A stretch of DNA of 64,000 nucleotides from Daphnia pulex (lineage: Eukaryota; Arthropoda; Branchiopoda; Diplostraca; Daphniidae): NCBI RefSeq assembly GCF_021134715.1, contig NC_060021.1, positions 1 through 64,000 of the forward strand, written 5' to 3'. The position numbers were made by a program, and so were the translations under genes. Below are positions 34,740 through 45,405 of this stretch, piece by piece; within the stretch, counting starts at the first letter, position 1; each line of letters starts with the position of its first letter. Below the pieces are notes generated by a model, which saw only the letters and a list, made by a program, of their open reading frames with translations, was not told where the DNA came from and searched no databases.

Positions 34740-36030
34740 GGAGATGTCAACCGTCAGGTCTTTGATGTCGCGGCGCGCTGTGCCCTGTCGACTGGCGGAT
34801 AAAAAGTCAAACGCGAAAAATCCCAGACGATCCGGTTCCTCCCGTCGCCCGACACCAGGATCTCACTGGGTAATGCAGCAGGTCGTTTTACCGACGTTTC
34901 GTCCATCAAGCCGGTAGACTACTCCACATTGGCCGCCCACTTCTGGCTGGCCGACCGACTGACTGGCCGAGTAGGAAAGTGCCGTGGCCTTGGCCAGTAA
35001 CAGCTAGTAGACACTTAGCGGACGTTTGGCGGGAAGGCCAGCAGGGGGTTGCGGGCATCGTTAGAGAAGATCTCCAGGGCGATGATGGACCGGGGGGAGG
35101 TAGTGCAGCTCGCGGATGTACTCGTAGCCCGGCAGGGAGCACTGGTGAACCGAATTCAATTCGTGACGGTTGTTGCGGCGGGAACGCCTCCCGGGAAATT
35201 CAAAACGTTGCGGATATCTCGCGACGGAGTCTGACCAAAGCCGTCCACCACGTACTGTAAAAGTGCTAATTTCCTGTTTTATTAAAGTAATGAGATTAAA
35301 AATCCTGGCCAGCAAATCGGGAAAGTGCAAAGAAGTAATTACTAAAGAGGAGGAGGGTTCGTCCACCGATTCCAGGTTCTTGATGGACGCGGGCCGAGCT
35401 TGGAGCTGGGCTTCCGGCTCCTGGGCCCAATCCATCGGCTCCTCATCCTGACGTACAATTCCTCCTAGATGCGCTGGGTGGCCACGGCGGTTAAATGTTC
35501 AATCATAATCCTGAAAAAAACGGGCAAATAGTTTCGATTATCTTCTATATAAAATCATTGAAATGAAACAAATGACACGCACCTGTGATTAGGAAATTGG
35601 TGAAGGACTTCCAGCAACGACATTGGCTCGCTGATCCGAGTTGGCCGGCCGAAAGAGGAGGAATAGGAATGCAACGATAGAGACGGGCAGTAAAATGTTG
35701 TCCAGCAACTGAGAGAGGCCAGGCCGGAAGAGCCCAAGCCGCTGCTTGGCGCTGTTGCCGCCGACGCTCGATGTTCGCTTCTTGGCTTTCGTGATGAGCT
35801 GGACGACAAAAAGTCGAAGACGTGATGGACGCAGAAGACCTGAAACGCCGGGATATTCCTCACGCGCTCGACCCTGGAACAAATTTAAAAAAATGTAAAA
35901 GCAAACACGAAAAAATCGCATGAAAATGATGACACAATTGGATACCTTTGCCCAGTGGATGAGTGGGGAAGTACGTACATAAAGTAGAAAAATCCAATTC
36001 CTCTGAGCCTCTGGAGATTCCACGACCGCG
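34740..36030 (-). pseudogene. WDFY3-like BEACH-WD40 fragment, copy 2
   Basis: Scrambled minus-strand pieces homologous to copy 1 at 26139-27090. In order: VVESPEAQ (copy 1: VVESQEAL) near 36020, HWAKV, then LLEVLHQFPNHR, EPEAQLQARPASIKNLESVD, NSVHQCSLPGYEYIRELH (copy 1: KSVHQCFRLGYEDIRKVH), then in other frames EIFSNDARN-like and a short WD40-like ILVSGDGRNRIVWDFS near 34830. At least three frame changes are needed. It ends about 400 bp before the intact ankyrin gene on the opposite strand, the same arrangement as copy 1 and the ankyrin relic. Some pieces here are absent from copy 1, so each copy kept different parts of the ancestor. Confidence 0.55.
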
Positions 36031-36437
36031 TCGTGTGCCGCTTTAATCCGACAGAATTATTCCTGTTTAGAAATATAATAAATCACATCAATCAAATCAA
36101 GCGTCAAATTAACCTGTCACTTTCTGTAAAACATGTGTTACCAATCAGACCGAAATATATTTTAAATCATTCTTCTCTCACATTGGCTCCCCCATGTGAG
36201 AATCTTCTTCTTTTTTGAGGAAGAATTCCTTAAAATGTGCAACTCAGCATCTGTTGCACAATCCAAACTGTCACGTATTATTAGAGCATAGAGCCACACC
36301 CTTGGTGGCAAACAGCGACTTCACGTCCGTTTGGTTAATTCTCGAACGTCCTGCATCGAGAACTGATTTTCACGGCGAAATATTTTGAAGATATCCGAAA
36401 GTTATTTGGTGCCGAGTCCCAGCCAAAATTGTTCGTC

Positions 36438-39400
36438 ATGCCCGACGCTAATAGTGAACCTGACGTGGACTGGGGAATGTGGAAAGTTGATATGAACTTA
36501 ACTTATTCTATGATTATTGGTATTTTCATAATTTTAGTGTTTTCTGGACTATTAACATACTTCGTTGGCAAGTACTGGCAAAAGGTGGATGACTTAAGAA
36601 GACTTGTCTTTTACCAATATATCGAGCCGGTGCTTAAAAATATCCCATTTGTGCGAAAATGTTTTGGTGCCGAGTCCAAGCAGAAGTTACTTTTCGTGCC
36701 CGATGCTGATAACAAACCTGAAGATAAGCACGAAATCTCGGAACTTGTGATTTTTCGTTTTTTGCTTAACGAAGAGAGAATGAAAAAATTCAATGAAGCT
36801 GGAGCTGAAATAACTGAAATGCTGGAGCTTTTAGAAGACATCGACAAAGAATCGAAAATCACGGAATGCGAAACCCACGAAAACAGCATGTACTCAGCGA
36901 CAGATTGGAAAGAAGCATTTCATGGCTTCATCGTCTTCAAAACGACAAGTGAAACAGACGGAGACTACTGGTGGTCACTAGAAAAAGACACCGAGTACAT
37001 CATCTTACAGCGCTCCAGCAACAAAGAAAACGTCAAGGACAAGTTGGAAGGCAAACAGCGGAAAAAAGTGAAACCCATAAGAGAAGATTTAAAAGGAAAA
37101 GGTACGATTAAAGATCTTTTGGCATTACTTTGGGCCCATCAGCTGATTGCAGAAAAATATCACATCTGGAAATCCAACTGCCACTCCTTGGTCACTTTCG
37201 TCGGCGAACAAATTACCGAAATAGGATACAAATACAAGGGTTTTTTCCCGTACTCTCCTCCTCGTGAAAGAGGCTGGGAGAAAGAAATGTTGGATTTAAT
37301 CAACATCCTAACGGGTCCTAACAGTTCTCAGTGGCATCCTTTATTTTATTTCATTTTATCGGGAAATACCGATCTTGTTGATAATTTCATAAAGAAAGGC
37401 AAGTTCGACATCGACCTCTTATACGATGATCGCACTCCGCTCCACTTGGCGATTATGTTGTCGAAAACCAAAATGGTTGAACATCTTCTAAACCCTCCAT
37501 TGAATGCCGATCCCACAAAACGCGACGGATCCAGGAAGGACGCCCTTCAATATGCGGCCACGACCACAATGGAAGCGGAAATCTTCGATGTGCTATTAGC
37601 TCATCCCAAAGTCAAAGTTGACGATGCAAACGAAGACGGAGAAACGGCTCTCCATTTCGCCGCTTCCCTATCCAACGTCACCGCTGTTCAAAAATTATTA
37701 GACAAAGGAGCCAATCCATCCGTTGTCGACAATGAAGGCAAGTCTCCTCTTAATAGAGCAGCACATGAAAGAGACGGTTGCCCTATCATCGATCTACTCC
37801 TGAAAGCTAAAAAAGTCAAAGGCATGGGCGATGTCAACGATCAGAATAAAGAAGGAAGGACTGCACTTCATTGCGCCGCCATGGAATCCAATGAAATCAC
37901 TGCCGAGCATTTGATCGAAAAGGGCGCAGATCTCCACTGTCGAGCCAATGATGGCCGTACGCCGCTTCACGTGGCTGCAATGTTCGCAAGAGACATGAAA
38001 ATCATCGACGTATTATTATCAAAAATGAAAGAAGGAGATATTGAACAGTACAAAAACGATAAAAGACTGTTCTTGTTCGCCAAGTATAACGAGCACGGAC
38101 TAGGCAATACAATTCTTGATCGGTTGGTGGAAAAAAACATAATAAAACCTCGGAGTACCGAAACTTCAATTGACTTGAGATTTGATGCTGGCCAATTCTT
38201 TAAAGCAAAAGTCGAGAAGTTAATCGATGAAATTCTGAAAGATGAGAATTTCGATATCAACAGCCGCAATCAAAATGGACACACTGTTCTATTTTCCGCG
38301 ATAGTCGCCAACTCCGTGAATGGGGTTAGACGTGTGTTGGAAAGAGGAGCCGATCCCACCATACAAGACGAGGATGGCGACACTCCGATTCATCTGGCAG
38401 TGATGTACGATACAGATCTGGAAATTCTCAATTTACTTCTGGAAAGTGGAAAAGTTGACATCAATGAAACAACCCCTGAACATGGACACACCGCCCTGCA
38501 CATAGCAATTATGAAATCCAAGGTTGTATTGTCACACGTGGCTACTGCTCTCTTCCTGTTGTCAAAAGAAGCTATTAACCCCAACGTCGCTGATATAGAT
38601 GGAGTAACTCCACTTCATATGGCGGCCAAATATGTCAAAGACATGAATCTCATTGACATACTCCTGAATCATCCAGACGTCGATGTCAACTTGATGGACA
38701 ATGAGGGGAAAAATGCGCTAGATTACGCAAGGGAAAACAAGGAGGGGAACGGCGAAAGAATTGTCAACCGTTTGAAAGAGAAAGGCGCCGTGGAAACAGA
38801 AGAAAAACTACCCAAAGGAAACAAGGAATTCTTAAAAAAACATGCGCGCGTTTACAGCAATCGAAAGCCCTACGAAGACGAAAACTTTTTAAACTTTTTA
38901 AGCGACGATACAATATCAAATGCAGAAAAATTCTATAGAATTAAGGAGGAATTGTTGGCTAAAGCAATGCGAGATGGAAAAGTAGAAACGGTTCGTCTCC
39001 TATTAGAAAAAGGAGAAAATATCAGCGAACGGGGAGAAAACGGAGAGAGTGCGCTTCATAAGGTATCATTTTCTGTAAATACGACGGATGCCATCGACTT
39101 CATGCTTGACACTGGAGAATTGGACATCAACGGAGTTGACAACAATGGATGGACACCGCTCCATTACGCAATCAGGGGTACCAACTGTGACATAAATGCT
39201 CGTCACCTGATTCGAAAAGGAGCTGATCCCACTATTGCCAACAAGGAAGGCGACACCCCACTTCACTATGCGGCCTCTCATGCGAAAGAAATTGAAACAA
39301 TCAATCTAATCCTGGAAAATGAAAAAGTTAATATCAATCACCGCGACAAAGTTGGGATGACTGCTCTTCATCATGCAATAATGACAGAAAACGTGGAGAT

Positions 39401-40664
39401 GGTTCGCTACTTGCTGAAAAGAAAGGCCGATCACACCATACGTGGCAGCAATGGAATCACACCATTTCATTTGGCATCAGCAGTTCTGACAGACACCGAT
39501 GTTCTCGGTCTCATGCTGGAAAACAAAAATGTTGACATTAATGGAGCTCCACACGCCCTCCACCTGGCAATTATGCAATCCAACGTGACTACTACTCGCT
39601 TCCTGTTGTCAAATGGAGCTGACCCCAATGTCGCTGATGAAGATGGAGTAACTCCACTTCACGTAGCGGCCAAATATGCAAAAGACATGGACATTGTCAG
39701 GTTACTACTCGATCACCCAGACGTGGATGTCAACTACTTGGACAACATGGGAAAAAATGCGCTGCATTACAGGATGCACTGCTCAATGGACAACAAGCAG
39801 GGAGTCGGCAAAGCAATTTTCAATCTGCTGAAGGAAACAACTGTGTTGAGGAAGGCAGAAGGAAGCAATCACGAACCGGAGAACATTGCGGCATTGGTTA
39901 ATTCGCACATGAAAACGATTCGTTTGCTAATAGAAGATGGACAAGATATTAGCGAGATGACATGGGGAGAAAACGGAGCAAACGCACTTCACCTGGCGGC
40001 AGCTGGCGAAGAGACGACCGATCTCATCGACGTCATTCTGGAAACTGGGAAATTCGACATCGACGTAGTTGACAACGATGGAGACACACCGCTCCATTAC
40101 GCAATCATGGGATCTAATTCTGCAAAAAATGTCCCTCACCTGATTCGATTGCGAGCCAATCCCAACATTGCCAATAAAACCAAAGTCACTCCACTGCATT
40201 TGGCGGCCAAAAATGAAGAGACGGCGGAACTCATCGACACCATACTGAAAACCGAGCAATGCGACATCAACGGAGTTGACAACGACGGAAGGACGTTTCT
40301 TTATTACGTAATCAAGAGACCCAAGCCAATTACAACCAATGTTCGTCATCTGATTGAAATGGGAGCCGACCCAGGCATCGCCGACAGGAATAGAGTCACC
40401 CTTCTTCACATGGCGGCGATATATGCAGATTCGATGGATCTCATCGAGCTACTCCTCAATACTGAAAAACTGGACGTCACTGACTGCGACGACAACGGAC
40501 TTACTGCTTGCGATTACGCTCGATACAACAAACACGGACTAGGCGACACGATTATCGCTCGTCTGACGAAACATTTATTAGCTTCCCGTATAAAAGTTCT
40601 AGTATGTATTTGCTTTTTTTTCTATTGCGTTTTTCAATTAGCTTTCTACATAGTAGAAGCCTGA
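36438..40664 (+). CDS. large intronless ankyrin-repeat membrane protein
   Basis: One open frame of 1408 codons from the ATG at 36438. Residues about 20-45 form a membrane helix (MIIGIFIILVFSGLLTYFVG). Residues about 155-285 form a domain with HGFIVF, WWSLEKD and SNCHSLVTF, which resembles LRAT/NlpC-like papain folds (His early, Cys in NC); this reading is tentative. From about residue 290 to 1370 there are some twenty or more ankyrin repeats (for example DEDGVTPLHVAAKYAKDMDI). The C-terminus ends in another hydrophobic helix (VLVCICFFFYCVFQLAFYIV). Function unknown; ankyrin arrays bind proteins. No intron interrupts 4.2 kb, unusual among neighbours. The frame stays open upstream of the ATG back to a TAA near 36340 and contains KLFGAESQPKLFV, a repeat of CFGAESKQKLLFV inside the protein, so the true start could lie upstream. 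The relic at 27153-27723 is related. Confidence 0.85.
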   Translation: MPDANSEPDVDWGMWKVDMNLTYSMIIGIFIILVFSGLLTYFVGKYWQKVDDLRRLVFYQYIEPVLKNIPFVRKCFGAESKQKLLFVPDADNKPEDKHEISELVIFRFLLNEERMKKFNEAGAEITEMLELLEDIDKESKITECETHENSMYSATDWKEAFHGFIVFKTTSETDGDYWWSLEKDTEYIILQRSSNKENVKDKLEGKQRKKVKPIREDLKGKGTIKDLLALLWAHQLIAEKYHIWKSNCHSLVTFVGEQITEIGYKYKGFFPYSPPRERGWEKEMLDLINILTGPNSSQWHPLFYFILSGNTDLVDNFIKKGKFDIDLLYDDRTPLHLAIMLSKTKMVEHLLNPPLNADPTKRDGSRKDALQYAATTTMEAEIFDVLLAHPKVKVDDANEDGETALHFAASLSNVTAVQKLLDKGANPSVVDNEGKSPLNRAAHERDGCPIIDLLLKAKKVKGMGDVNDQNKEGRTALHCAAMESNEITAEHLIEKGADLHCRANDGRTPLHVAAMFARDMKIIDVLLSKMKEGDIEQYKNDKRLFLFAKYNEHGLGNTILDRLVEKNIIKPRSTETSIDLRFDAGQFFKAKVEKLIDEILKDENFDINSRNQNGHTVLFSAIVANSVNGVRRVLERGADPTIQDEDGDTPIHLAVMYDTDLEILNLLLESGKVDINETTPEHGHTALHIAIMKSKVVLSHVATALFLLSKEAINPNVADIDGVTPLHMAAKYVKDMNLIDILLNHPDVDVNLMDNEGKNALDYARENKEGNGERIVNRLKEKGAVETEEKLPKGNKEFLKKHARVYSNRKPYEDENFLNFLSDDTISNAEKFYRIKEELLAKAMRDGKVETVRLLLEKGENISERGENGESALHKVSFSVNTTDAIDFMLDTGELDINGVDNNGWTPLHYAIRGTNCDINARHLIRKGADPTIANKEGDTPLHYAASHAKEIETINLILENEKVNINHRDKVGMTALHHAIMTENVEMVRYLLKRKADHTIRGSNGITPFHLASAVLTDTDVLGLMLENKNVDINGAPHALHLAIMQSNVTTTRFLLSNGADPNVADEDGVTPLHVAAKYAKDMDIVRLLLDHPDVDVNYLDNMGKNALHYRMHCSMDNKQGVGKAIFNLLKETTVLRKAEGSNHEPENIAALVNSHMKTIRLLIEDGQDISEMTWGENGANALHLAAAGEETTDLIDVILETGKFDIDVVDNDGDTPLHYAIMGSNSAKNVPHLIRLRANPNIANKTKVTPLHLAAKNEETAELIDTILKTEQCDINGVDNDGRTFLYYVIKRPKPITTNVRHLIEMGADPGIADRNRVTLLHMAAIYADSMDLIELLLNTEKLDVTDCDDNGLTACDYARYNKHGLGDTIIARLTKHLLASRIKVLVCICFFFYCVFQLAFYIVEA

Positions 40665-42804
40665 CAAAACAACCCCTCTAGGCCTCTACTCTTGCTGCAA
40701 TAACCCCAATAATTTCTTTTTAAAATAATTCAACTTGTTTCAGTTATTACTCCTCCCGCTTACGCTTATTCATATTGCCATGCCTTACGCTTGTCGCTTA
40801 CGGTTTGAGAATCTAGACACTGATGTGGTCTTTATCTGTGATTGTCTGTGATCTAGAGAAGGAAGTTAATTGGGGCGACTGCGCTAAAAGTTACAAGCAC
40901 TGCATCGTTGGCTGTTCTGTATTAACAATGTTATTCTTTCATTCAAGTGCTGTCCTTTCATTCAATGGTCAATTGTCAATAAACTTGTGACGCACCAGTG
41001 GCGTTATCCAATATTTCGTAGTGTGTAACTACTATAATTGGTTAAGAAACTGACCTGAACAAAGGCGGTTGCGGTGTATACTGTGTGAGTATCAATCTCA
41101 CGTTTTCCTAGTCTTCGGCATAGACATCGTCCGACAGCAGGAGCACTGACCCTAATGCGGAGTTGACGGGAGGTGAAGACGCAGGAAGAATATTTCCTGG
41201 ATTGAATTGTATTTGTTATTATTAATGAAATGGGACAGTTGAAGATTTTCACATATTGTCTAGATTTAGTGTAAAATCCTTGGCTTACTTAAAGACCTCA
41301 TTAAATGCAATTTCCCATCGTGAATAAGCCGCCCTGTTTTAAAGTTAAGTTTAATCTTTAATGTAAGCTGGCAATAAAATTCTAAAAGTGAAGCATGTAA
41401 ACCTTAAATTCACCCTGCTATATGCTGATCTCATAATGTAACCCCAATTAATCGTCCTATAACCCCCTTATTTCGCAAAAACACTAATATCCTACATAAA
41501 ACTGCCTATCCCGATAACCTGGCAAAAATCAAGGCTGTATCTGAATGCTCTTTGGTGAATACTGTAAAATGGAATGAAATTAACTTGACAGTCAGTTGTG
41601 TCATGTGGATATCTATAATAACATCGAAACCGAAAACCTTGAAAACTATGGCATTAAAAGTAGTTCTCTCGTGATCCTGTTTCTCCTTTGTTTATCAACA
41701 CGGGAGTCTTTATAAAGACTTTTTCAAAATTGGTAAAAAATTAAAAAAACAAACATCTTTCGTTTGCTCTAGACATCACAATCACTTATCCGAACTGCGA
41801 ACTGCCAATACAAACGAAGTTGAACAGGTTTTAAATAACTGGCTAGCGAGCAACGTTTGACGTGGGAATTGAAATTAGATAACGTCAGACGTCAAGACGA
41901 TCAGAATATATGAGAGTATTTTTAAACAATTTTTTAACAAACAAGGGCAATCTTGATAATAATAAAAAGGATTACCTGTTTCATGGGGAAATTAAAACAT
42001 TGTCAGTCGGCTACGAGACGACGATTGAATCGGATTGAAAAATGACCACATGGAATGGAAAGAATCAGAATTCACCAGAATTATTCGTTTGTCACTCCAA
42101 TTGTTTTTGTCTGTATCTCCCATGGAACAATTGGAACATCAATGGGAAAATTTGAATCTTTCTCAATTTATAGAGTTTACAAATTAATCTCATCCAACAA
42201 GAACCAAAAGTCCAGACCGTCCAGACTGTCCGCACACGAAGCACCAGACCAGACGACAAATACCAAATCTGCATGATTGATATTGTTGCCATCTGGCGCA
42301 ATTTATTGATGGCAATCTAAGAAATAAAGAAATAAGCTAAAGGGGTTTTCTGAAAATTTAACTAACCTTGATTTATGTGTGCCACTGAATTGTAAATGAC
42401 TTAATAAAATATTAGACCCAGATTGCGTTTGAATTCAAACCCGTACTAAAACAAACGCCATCTATCAACAAACATTACACTTGATCCTACACGCTTAACA
42501 CAAAAATGTGTCGTCTGCAAAATTCTTGTCTCATCTCAAAAATCACATCAAGATCAGATTACTAACAAAGAAATGCTAATGCGCCAATCGGCACTTTTTG
42601 CCTTTCTCTTTCAAAGTTGATCGACCCCCACTCATTAATTCACTTTATCTAACGTCGTGGGCTGAGTAAGAGTGAGGCGTTTTTCCTCCGCTGCTAAACC
42701 CCATCGACCACAGGTCCACTGCAACTCCTTCACCTTCCTTTGACACTACCGATTTTACCTCGAAATATTTTCCTAATTCCGCTACTTTGTCGTAAATTTA
42801 CAAC
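40665..42804. other. non-coding stretch between ankyrin gene and acid phosphatase
   Basis: AATAAA at about 40977 could serve as the ankyrin gene's poly(A) signal. Otherwise no gene recognised. The sequence near 41840 (ctagcgagcaacgttt) weakly resembles the transposon end near 18894. The last 150 bp probably contain the acid phosphatase promoter and leader, but no clear TATA or initiator was found. Confidence 0.4.
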
Positions 42805-44552
42805 ATGGACTGGTCCACGTTGGCACTGAGTTTCGCCCTGTTTCTATGTGTATCAGGGGAAACAGAGTATTTAGGAAAAGCAAGCAACACCCTCAGACTT
42901 GTGCACATGGTATGTAGTAACTTGTTGATTCTGTACAAATGTTTCGTGTATGTAAAATTATTAAGGTAATTTCTGTTTCTAGTTGTATCGTCATGGTGAC
43001 AGGACTCCAGTGCGACCATATCCTTTGGACCCCTACCTCAACCTAACCCATTGGCCTGTATCGTGGGGCCAGCTGACTAAAGTGAGTTTTAAATTTCCCG
43101 TACATCTTTTCCCAAGCCTAATTATCTTTAAATTTCTCTCACAGGAAGGCAAAGAGAGGCATTTTAAACTGGGACAGTTGAACCGGGAACGCTATGGAGA
43201 TTTCCTCTCAGAAACTTACAACCCAGATGAAATTTACGTCAGATCCACTGATGTCGACAGGACCTTGATGAGTGCAGAATGTCATCTGGCAGGACTCTTC
43301 CAGCCCAATGACAATCAGACTTGGCATCCAGATCTAGCCTGGCAGCCCATTCCAGTCCACACCATTGCAAAAGAACAGGGTCAGTTTGAATATAAGTCGT
43401 GTAAAATTGAGAAAATTCTTTCAATTTTCTTGTCATTTAAGATCTACTGCTGGTATTGGAATCGGAGTGCCCTCGTTATGACGAGCTCCTCGCCCAGCTC
43501 AACTCTTCACCAGACGTTCGCAAACGCATGGACAGCAACAAGGAAATGCTGGATTATTTGGCTGTCAACAGTGGCCTGAATATGACAGAGATTGATGACA
43601 TCGAATACCTTTACGACACTCTCTTTATCGAAGTATATTTCATTTAAAAATCAATTCATTGATGAGCAGAAATCCTTAATGAATCTTTTTTGCAGGATCG
43701 TTTCAACAAGACGCTGCCCGAATGGACTACAAAGTATTTTCCCAGTCCAATGAAGGAATTTTCCGACTTTAGTTTCGAGATGAAAGCTTATAATTTGGAA
43801 ATGCAGCGTCTCCGTGGAGGTAAGACAAATGAGTCACAAGTTCACGTCATTTCCCTGTTGTAAAACCAAATTGATGATGTGCAATGACAGGGCCGTTGGT
43901 GAAGGAGTTGGTTGAACATCTGGGTGCTTACGCCCAGTCGAAGTTGACCCCACCCAATAGGAAGCTGTTCATGTATTCGGCTCATGACGTCACTGTGGCC
44001 ACTTTTCTTTCTGCCCTCAACATCTTTAACGGCATCCAGCCACCGTACGCGTCCATGGTCCTGGTGGAGCTGCACGAACTCAAACCCAACGACTTTTCCG
44101 TCAAGGTGAATTTGAAATCAATTGCAACATTTTTCTTTGTTTTATACGAAATTAATTGCAATTTTTTAAATTAGATTTTGTACAAGAACGTGTCGGATGA
44201 TGGGCGGAATCCCGAGGTTCTTTCGCTGCCCGGCTGCACGCGATTCTGTCCCCTTGACAAGTTTTTCCAGCTCGTCCAAAATGCGACGAGCGACGACATC
44301 AAAGTCGAGTGCAAATTGGTGAAGCCTGATGCCTCCACCTTTGACACCATGCTAGGTTAGTCACTTGTTAACAAGTTGACATTTCGGCCTGAAACTAAAT
44401 CGCATACTTTTTGTTTGTTTTAACTAGTCATTAGCCTGTTGGCTTCATTGAGCTGCCTGTTGCTGGTCGCCTTGTTGGTGATTGGCGCCCTGTGGTACCG
44501 CAAAGTGAGACAAGAGAACGGTTACGCCTACAGCACCATTCAAGCCGAATGA
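42805..44552 (+). CDS. lysosomal/prostatic-type histidine acid phosphatase
   Basis: Hydrolyses phosphomonoesters at acid pH through a phosphohistidine; membrane-bound members act in lysosomes. Eight exons with consensus splice sites: 42805-42909, 42983-43081, 43145-43379, 43442-43632, 43696-43819, 43891-44105, 44175-44355, 44428-44552; all phases agree, giving 425 codons (424 residues, typical length). A signal peptide ([15 protein letters not shown]) leads. The catalytic motif [11 protein letters not shown] has the nucleophile His, and SAHDVTV supplies the second His and the Asp proton donor. [14 protein letters not shown] is the conserved second block. Near the C-terminus is a membrane helix ([20 protein letters not shown]) and a short tail with YSTI, a tyrosine-type lysosomal sorting signal. 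Intact. It is closest to ACP2/ACP3 of animals; the exact orthologue is not settled. Confidence 0.93.
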
Positions 44553-45377
44553 GCAGCCCCAAATCATTTCATTTTCGGTGTGTTATTTTTCTTTCTTTCC
44601 CTCCATTGGTGACAGTATAAGTTCGAACCATCTTTCTTCATCTTTTTTTTTTGAAACTCTTGTGTGTTATGTTGACCGTAATTCCTCTCTCAGTTGTCAA
44701 TTTAAGTGGTAAAAAATGGCGAAAAATAATAAAAAAAAGGAAGAGAAATGTAAATGGCGTCATTCCAGATGTTGAACACGCACTCCACCTTTTTTCATTA
44801 TTATTTTTCATCTCTTCAAAATTCTTTTAAAAAAGGGGGAAAATGTAGGCGAATGATTTCTCTTCCGGCTCCCGGATGATGACAACTCGTCAACAACACG
44901 TTCAGTTAAAAAAAAAAAAAATCGTTTGGCAGTTGGCACCTTCTACCCGATTTTCTCGAAGCCCATTTTTCTGTTTGTTTGTTCAAAAAAAGATTTCAGA
45001 ACGTGTTTAGTTCCTTTTTTTTCTTCTCAACGAAAAGGTGAAACAGCCCCTTTTATTTTCTCCTAAACTGGGGGGGGGGGGACCCGCTGGCAGACAGATC
45101 CGGGAGAAAGTGGAGTAGCCCGAGTGGAGTAGTAGCTAGCTAGTAGAGAGAGAGCATTGGTCGTGTTTTCTTATTTCCTCGGACTCTTTTAGATATTTGT
45201 CGAAGAATAAAAGAAAAAAGCCAAAAGTTTTGAGTGTAGAAAAATCTGATTTGAAATTATTTTCTTTTTTTTAACTTGAAAAATTCAGATGGTCCAAATT
45301 AAAAATGAAATAATAAAAGGTGTCGGTGAGTGCGTAACATAACTGGCGGTGATGAGATTAAGGAGGTTGTTGCGGGG
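44553..45377. other. 3' flank of acid phosphatase and upstream region of next transcript
   Basis: Contains A/T-rich sequence with AATAAAA near 44727 (possible poly(A) signal), a run of about a dozen G near 45070, and a short gctagctagtagagagagag stretch near 45135. No gene recognised. Confidence 0.4.
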
Positions 45378-45405
45378 TATATAGGGGCGTATCCGGCAGT
45401 CAGTC
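45378..45405 (+). promoter_or_regulatory. candidate core promoter (TATA plus initiator)
   Basis: TATATA at 45378-45383 in a GC-rich setting is followed by the arthropod-type initiator TCAGTC at 45400-45405 (A+1 at 45402), after a first cagt at 45397. The spacing is a little shorter than the usual 30 bp. Downstream is a pyrimidine-rich leader (ttctcttcttcttctttctt), four gaac units, then an ATG at 45547 opening a 61-codon frame. It may drive the ITPRID gene through an upstream first exon or a separate small transcript. Confidence 0.5.

Noticed and set aside
39927-40409. Minus-strand 160-codon frame inside the ankyrin gene
   Set aside because: Shadow frame created by the repeated codon pattern of the ankyrin array.
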